From Croceibacterium soli (GTDB lineage Bacteria > Pseudomonadota > Alphaproteobacteria > Sphingomonadales > Sphingomonadaceae), in assembly GCF_009828065.1 (NCBI RefSeq), contig NZ_WTYK01000006.1, forward strand, positions 1 to 64,000: a stretch of 64,000 nucleotides of DNA, read 5' to 3'. This document shows positions 61,573-64,000 of this stretch, piece by piece. The position numbers and the translations under genes are program-made. The notes beneath the pieces were generated by a model that was not told the DNA's origin, made no database searches, and saw nothing but the letters and a program-made list of their open reading frames with translations. How positions within the stretch are numbered: the first letter of the stretch is position 1; each line of letters starts with the position of its first letter.

Positions 61573-62117
61573 CGCGCCGCCTCGTGCGGGCCGGCTGCGA
61601 GGTAATCGGCGATGGCCTGCAGCTCTGCGTCACTAACTTCGCCGCGCGGGATCGGCGGCATGTTGCCGATCCCCCGGCGGGCGGCGACAATCACATACTG
61701 CGCGGCGAGGTTGTCGCGCGCTTCGAGAAGCGCCGGCTGCACCCGCCGTGCAAGCAGGCCAGTGCCCATGCCGTTCGGGCCGTGGCAGCTCATGCAGTGC
61801 TCGACGTACAGCGCCTCTCCGCCACTCGCGCCGGAGCGGCTCGCCAGGGTGATCGGCTTGGGAGCGGGCGGCGGCCCACCGGCGGGCGGCGGGGCGGCGG
61901 CGTTGGCGTGGGGCGCCGAACCGGTGGGCTGCTCGCCCGCAGCCGTTTCCGCTCCGCCGTCCTGCGCGGAAGCCGCGCATCCGGCCAGAGCCAGTGCAGC
62001 CAGCACAGCCGTCGTCCCGGACCTGATCCGGGACCGCTGGCCCCGTGGTGCGTTCAGCAGGGTTCCGCCCGGAAGCCCGCGATCCCGGCGTTCGCCGGGA
62101 TGACGATCGATGTTCAT
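61569..62117 (-). CDS. c-type cytochrome lipoprotein, likely electron acceptor of the flavoprotein
   Basis: 182-aa class I-like cytochrome. The haem site is EHCMSCHGPNG (CxxCH) and the axial Met is likely in GNMPPIP. A lipobox (LALAGC) precedes an Ala/Pro/Gln-rich linker. The first ~35 residues (MNIDRHPGERRDRG...) come from a repeat (62010-62105) and are unlike a natural signal n-region. The ATG at 62117 overlaps the flavoprotein stop (ATGA). In 4-cresol dehydrogenase a similar small cytochrome is the second subunit. The enlarged N-terminus may weaken export. Confidence 0.85.
   Translation of the reverse strand: MNIDRHPGERRDRGLPGGTLLNAPRGQRSRIRSGTTAVLAALALAGCAASAQDGGAETAAGEQPTGSAPHANAAAPPPAGGPPPAPKPITLASRSGASGGEALYVEHCMSCHGPNGMGTGLLARRVQPALLEARDNLAAQYVIVAARRGIGNMPPIPRGEVSDAELQAIADYLAAGPHEAAR
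62010..62105. repeat. palindromic repeat, 'GTCCCGG...CCGGGAT' family (copy 2)
   Basis: Left part GTCGTCCCGGACCTGATCCG and right part GATCCCGGCGTTCGCCGGGA with GCTGGCC between, matching the array at 35250-35412. It lies inside the 5' end of the cytochrome c gene, and its length keeps the reading frame open. Confidence 0.88.
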
Positions 62118-63670
62118 GCCCTGCCTCCGAGGCCCTTCGGCCAAATCCCGTTCTTGCCCGGCGCGAGGATGCCGTTCGGATCGAGCGCGTCCTTCACCTT
62201 GCTGTTGAGCTTGCCGAGCGCGCCGCCGTTCCAGTCGTAGCTGTCCGCCACCAGGTCCATGTAGTCGAGGTGCGTGCGGTACTCGCCGTAGCCTTGCGCC
62301 TTCGCGTCCGCGACGAGCTGGCGGAAGAACGGATCGACTTTGGCCATCATCGCCGGATCGTCCTTGTTGAACAGCATCGCGTTGACGTTGGTCAGGTGCC
62401 GCTCGCCGAAAGCGAAGCTGCCCTGGTAGTCCATGCCGTATTCCTTGTAGCGCGCATAAGTCCGCTGGAACTGGGCGAGTGCCGCGCTGCCGCTCTGCGG
62501 GATGATCGGGCTGAAGCCGATGTGCCCGCCGCGTCCGCCGTACCAGTTGGCGTTCTGCATCGGGAAAGTGATCGGCGTGCCGGTCCAGCCGGAATACTCC
62601 ATCGGCTCGCCCTTGCGCCAGGTGGTCGGCTTGATGAGCATCGGGTTGATGTCATTCATCGCCTTCTCGAGCACTTTGTAGGCCGCCTTGTTGACGTCCT
62701 CGCGCCCGTAAAGCCGCAGCGAAACGCCCCACCAGCCGAGCCCGAAGCGCTTGCGGATGGCATCGATCACGTGATCTTCCAGCGCGCCGGGCTTGTCGGT
62801 CCACTCGTCGCGCGTGGTCGCCACGGCAGCGGCGCGCAGCCAGTTGCCGATGCTGGGGCTCTGCTGCAGCACCCGTTCACGCCGCAGCGGCCCGATGGTG
62901 TCGACCATTGCCTTGAGATCCTCGGGCCGGTCGAACTCGACGTCCATGCCCATCAGGCTCTCGGGCTCCGGCATCAGCCACATGCCCATCTTGGTCACGA
63001 CGCCGAAGTTGGATTGCACGAACATCTGGTCCCACCCGGGGCCGAAGCCGAACGGATAGGCCTGCCACGTGGGCGCGTTCGAGAAAGCGCCCATGCCGGT
63101 GCGCACCACTTCGCCGGTCGGCAGCACGACCTCCAGGCCGCAGATGTTCTTGGTGTGCTCGCCGTAGGGCGTGTAGCCTACGCCGCGGTCGAGCGCGTTG
63201 CCGACGACCGAGCCCCACGAGTTGCCCGGGGTCGACAGCCAGTACGGCAGGTTGTTCGCCTGAATGTAGTCGTAGAGATCGTAGAACCCGACGCCGGGTT
63301 CGAGCAGCACGGTGCCGAACTCCTCGTCGAACTCGATCTTCTTCATGCCCGAAAGGTCCATGACCACGCTGCCCGACAGCAGCGGCGCGCTGCCGCCGTA
63401 GCCCAGGTTCTTGCCGCGGCTGATCGGCCACAGGGGCAGGCGGTACTGGTTAGCGACCTTCAGCGCCGCCTGCACTTCCTCCACTGTCGTCGGCGCGATC
63501 GCGCCCGCGGGAAGGTGGGCGCTGTCCTGGACGGCGAACTTATCCTGGTAAGTGACTCGGTCGAGATCCTCGAAGAACACTTTGCCGGCGCCGAGCGCGC
63601 TCTCGAACGCGCGCTGCGCCTGCGTCAGCTTCTGCAGCGTGAAGTCCGGTGGAAGTGGGGCGTCTGCCAT
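62114..63670 (-). CDS. 4-cresol dehydrogenase/vanillyl-alcohol-oxidase-like flavoprotein
   Basis: 518-aa FAD oxidoreductase of the VAO/PchF family. The FAD domain has PLWPISRGKNLGYGGSAPLLSGSVVMDLSGMKKI, EPGVGFYDLYDYIQANNLPYWLSTPGNSWGSVVGNALDRGVGYTPYGEH and FGPGWDQMFVQSNFGVVTKMGMWLMPEPES. The C-terminus ends with ALDPNGILAPGKNGIWP. It would oxidise a para-alkylphenol or related alcohol. By rough alignment with PchF, the position of its FAD-linking tyrosine (LYNW) falls on NANW here, so covalent flavin linkage is uncertain. No signal peptide is seen. It is coupled to the cytochrome c gene downstream. Confidence 0.9.
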   Translation of the reverse strand: MADAPLPPDFTLQKLTQAQRAFESALGAGKVFFEDLDRVTYQDKFAVQDSAHLPAGAIAPTTVEEVQAALKVANQYRLPLWPISRGKNLGYGGSAPLLSGSVVMDLSGMKKIEFDEEFGTVLLEPGVGFYDLYDYIQANNLPYWLSTPGNSWGSVVGNALDRGVGYTPYGEHTKNICGLEVVLPTGEVVRTGMGAFSNAPTWQAYPFGFGPGWDQMFVQSNFGVVTKMGMWLMPEPESLMGMDVEFDRPEDLKAMVDTIGPLRRERVLQQSPSIGNWLRAAAVATTRDEWTDKPGALEDHVIDAIRKRFGLGWWGVSLRLYGREDVNKAAYKVLEKAMNDINPMLIKPTTWRKGEPMEYSGWTGTPITFPMQNANWYGGRGGHIGFSPIIPQSGSAALAQFQRTYARYKEYGMDYQGSFAFGERHLTNVNAMLFNKDDPAMMAKVDPFFRQLVADAKAQGYGEYRTHLDYMDLVADSYDWNGGALGKLNSKVKDALDPNGILAPGKNGIWPKGLGGRA

Positions 63671-63722
63671 GATGAAGTGCCTTCGTGTCCTTTCCCGCGC
63701 CGTGGCCGCTCCATCGCGACTT

Positions 63723-63735
63723 TAACGGTCGTTAC
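63723..63735. promoter_or_regulatory. 13-bp dyad TAACG-N3-GTTAC (site 2)
   Basis: TAACG-GTC-GTTAC between the flavoprotein gene and the divergent gene at 63803, 53 and 68 bp from their starts. It matches site 1 (59833-59845) in all ten fixed bases. On the minus strand a TTGACT lies 17 bp before an AAAAGT that overlaps the dyad. The core TAACGGTCGTTA is a perfect 12-bp palindrome. Confidence 0.55.
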
Positions 63736-63802
63736 TTTTCAGCTACCGCTTGCCGGAGTCAAGTCAGCCCTCGCATAAGAGGGGGACGAGGGGAGGATTG
63801 CA

Positions 63803-64000
63803 TTGGCCACGCGCGATGAACTCTACGCTGCGCTCGACCGCTATCTGGACGCGCTCCTGGCGCACGATCCCGGGCCGCTCGACTGGACTTCGGATGCGCT
63901 GACGACCGAGAACAACGTCGCGCTCGAGCCCGGCGACGGGCTGTGGAACACGATCACGGCACGCGGCCCTTACGACTTGCGCTTCGCAGACGAGGTGACC
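63803..64000 (+). CDS. SnoaL/NTF2-like protein, cut by the window end
   Basis: 66 codons of a gene that runs past the window. Translation from TTG 63803 (GGGGAGGATTGCA ribosome site) begins ATRDELYAALDRYLDALLAH, and continues to NNVALEPGDGLWNTI and YDLRFADEVT. This resembles SnoaL/NTF2-like proteins found in sphingomonad aromatic-type clusters. It is divergent from the flavoprotein operon across site 2. The start and family are moderately supported. Confidence 0.65.
   Translation, partial: MATRDELYAALDRYLDALLAHDPGPLDWTSDALTTENNVALEPGDGLWNTITARGPYDLRFADEVT

Overview
The window is about 64 kb of dense, GC-rich chromosome from an alphaproteobacterium, most likely a sphingomonad (Sphingomonadaceae/Erythrobacteraceae type). 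This rests on gene content (COQ9, a CBP3-like cytochrome bc1 chaperone, hslVU, an EipA/DUF1134 protein, TonB-dependent receptors typical of sphingomonads, PQQ and SnoaL/NTF2 catabolic genes) and on the palindromic repeats scattered between genes. There is no integrase, transposase, plasmid replication gene or CRISPR array.

Layout. 0.3-4.8 kb: an O-antigen-type flippase, a double-motif retropepsin-like protease and an Atm1-type ABC exporter. 5-9 kb (minus strand): bamE, hslV, an odd FAD oxidoreductase, hslU and a DUF1737 protein. 9-20 kb: housekeeping and respiratory assembly genes (CBP3-like chaperone, YceD, ssb, feoAB, COQ9, SCO, YcgN, YgjP-like peptidase, ribD-ribE) and a class A beta-lactamase-like lipoprotein. 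20-25.8 kb: GNAT, aspartate-type aminotransferase, EipA, tRNA-Ser(GCT), a PYROXD2-like oxidoreductase preceded by a truncated Rieske dioxygenase fragment, DoxX and a 47-aa hydrophilic protein. 25.9-35.2 kb: an Mfd-like translocase, a LuxR regulator and, divergently, an archaic (Csu-type) chaperone-usher pilus operon. 35.4-41.3 kb: two cupins, a TonB receptor, an AraC regulator and a lipid kinase. 41.4-49.2 kb: a compact chemosensory operon cheA-W-Y-B-R, a GGDEF-EAL protein and an MCP. 49.5-50.7 kb: an Rz/Rz1-like spanin pair and a disordered Q/G-rich protein. 50.7-54.2 kb: a second TonB receptor, an NTF2-like protein coupled to a third cupin, and cspA. 54.4-55.1 kb: four tandem copies of a small palindromic element. 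55.2-64 kb: oxidative catabolic genes in two divergent blocks (aldehyde dehydrogenase, PQQ/haem alcohol dehydrogenase, NmrA-like reductase and SnoaL; then a 4-cresol-dehydrogenase-like flavoprotein, cytochrome c, an exported protein and a further SnoaL-like gene cut by the window end).

How the genes work together. The last ~10 kb reads as a periplasmic oxidation module for an alcohol or alkylphenol: flavoprotein plus cytochrome c, quinohaemoprotein alcohol dehydrogenase, aldehyde dehydrogenase. Its two divergent promoters share a 13-bp dyad, TAACG-N3-GTTAC, which suggests one regulator for both blocks. The substrate is not evident from sequence.

Most notable oddities: the FAD oxidoreductase between hslV and hslU appears to be a circularly permuted D-amino-acid-oxidase fold; a phage-like spanin pair stands alone without a prophage; a Rieske dioxygenase start is fused by deletion to another gene; and a palindromic repeat has been incorporated in frame into the export signal of a cytochrome c. 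Starts were chosen from ribosome-binding sites, start/stop overlaps and family N-termini. Functions are by recognition of motifs, not by database search.
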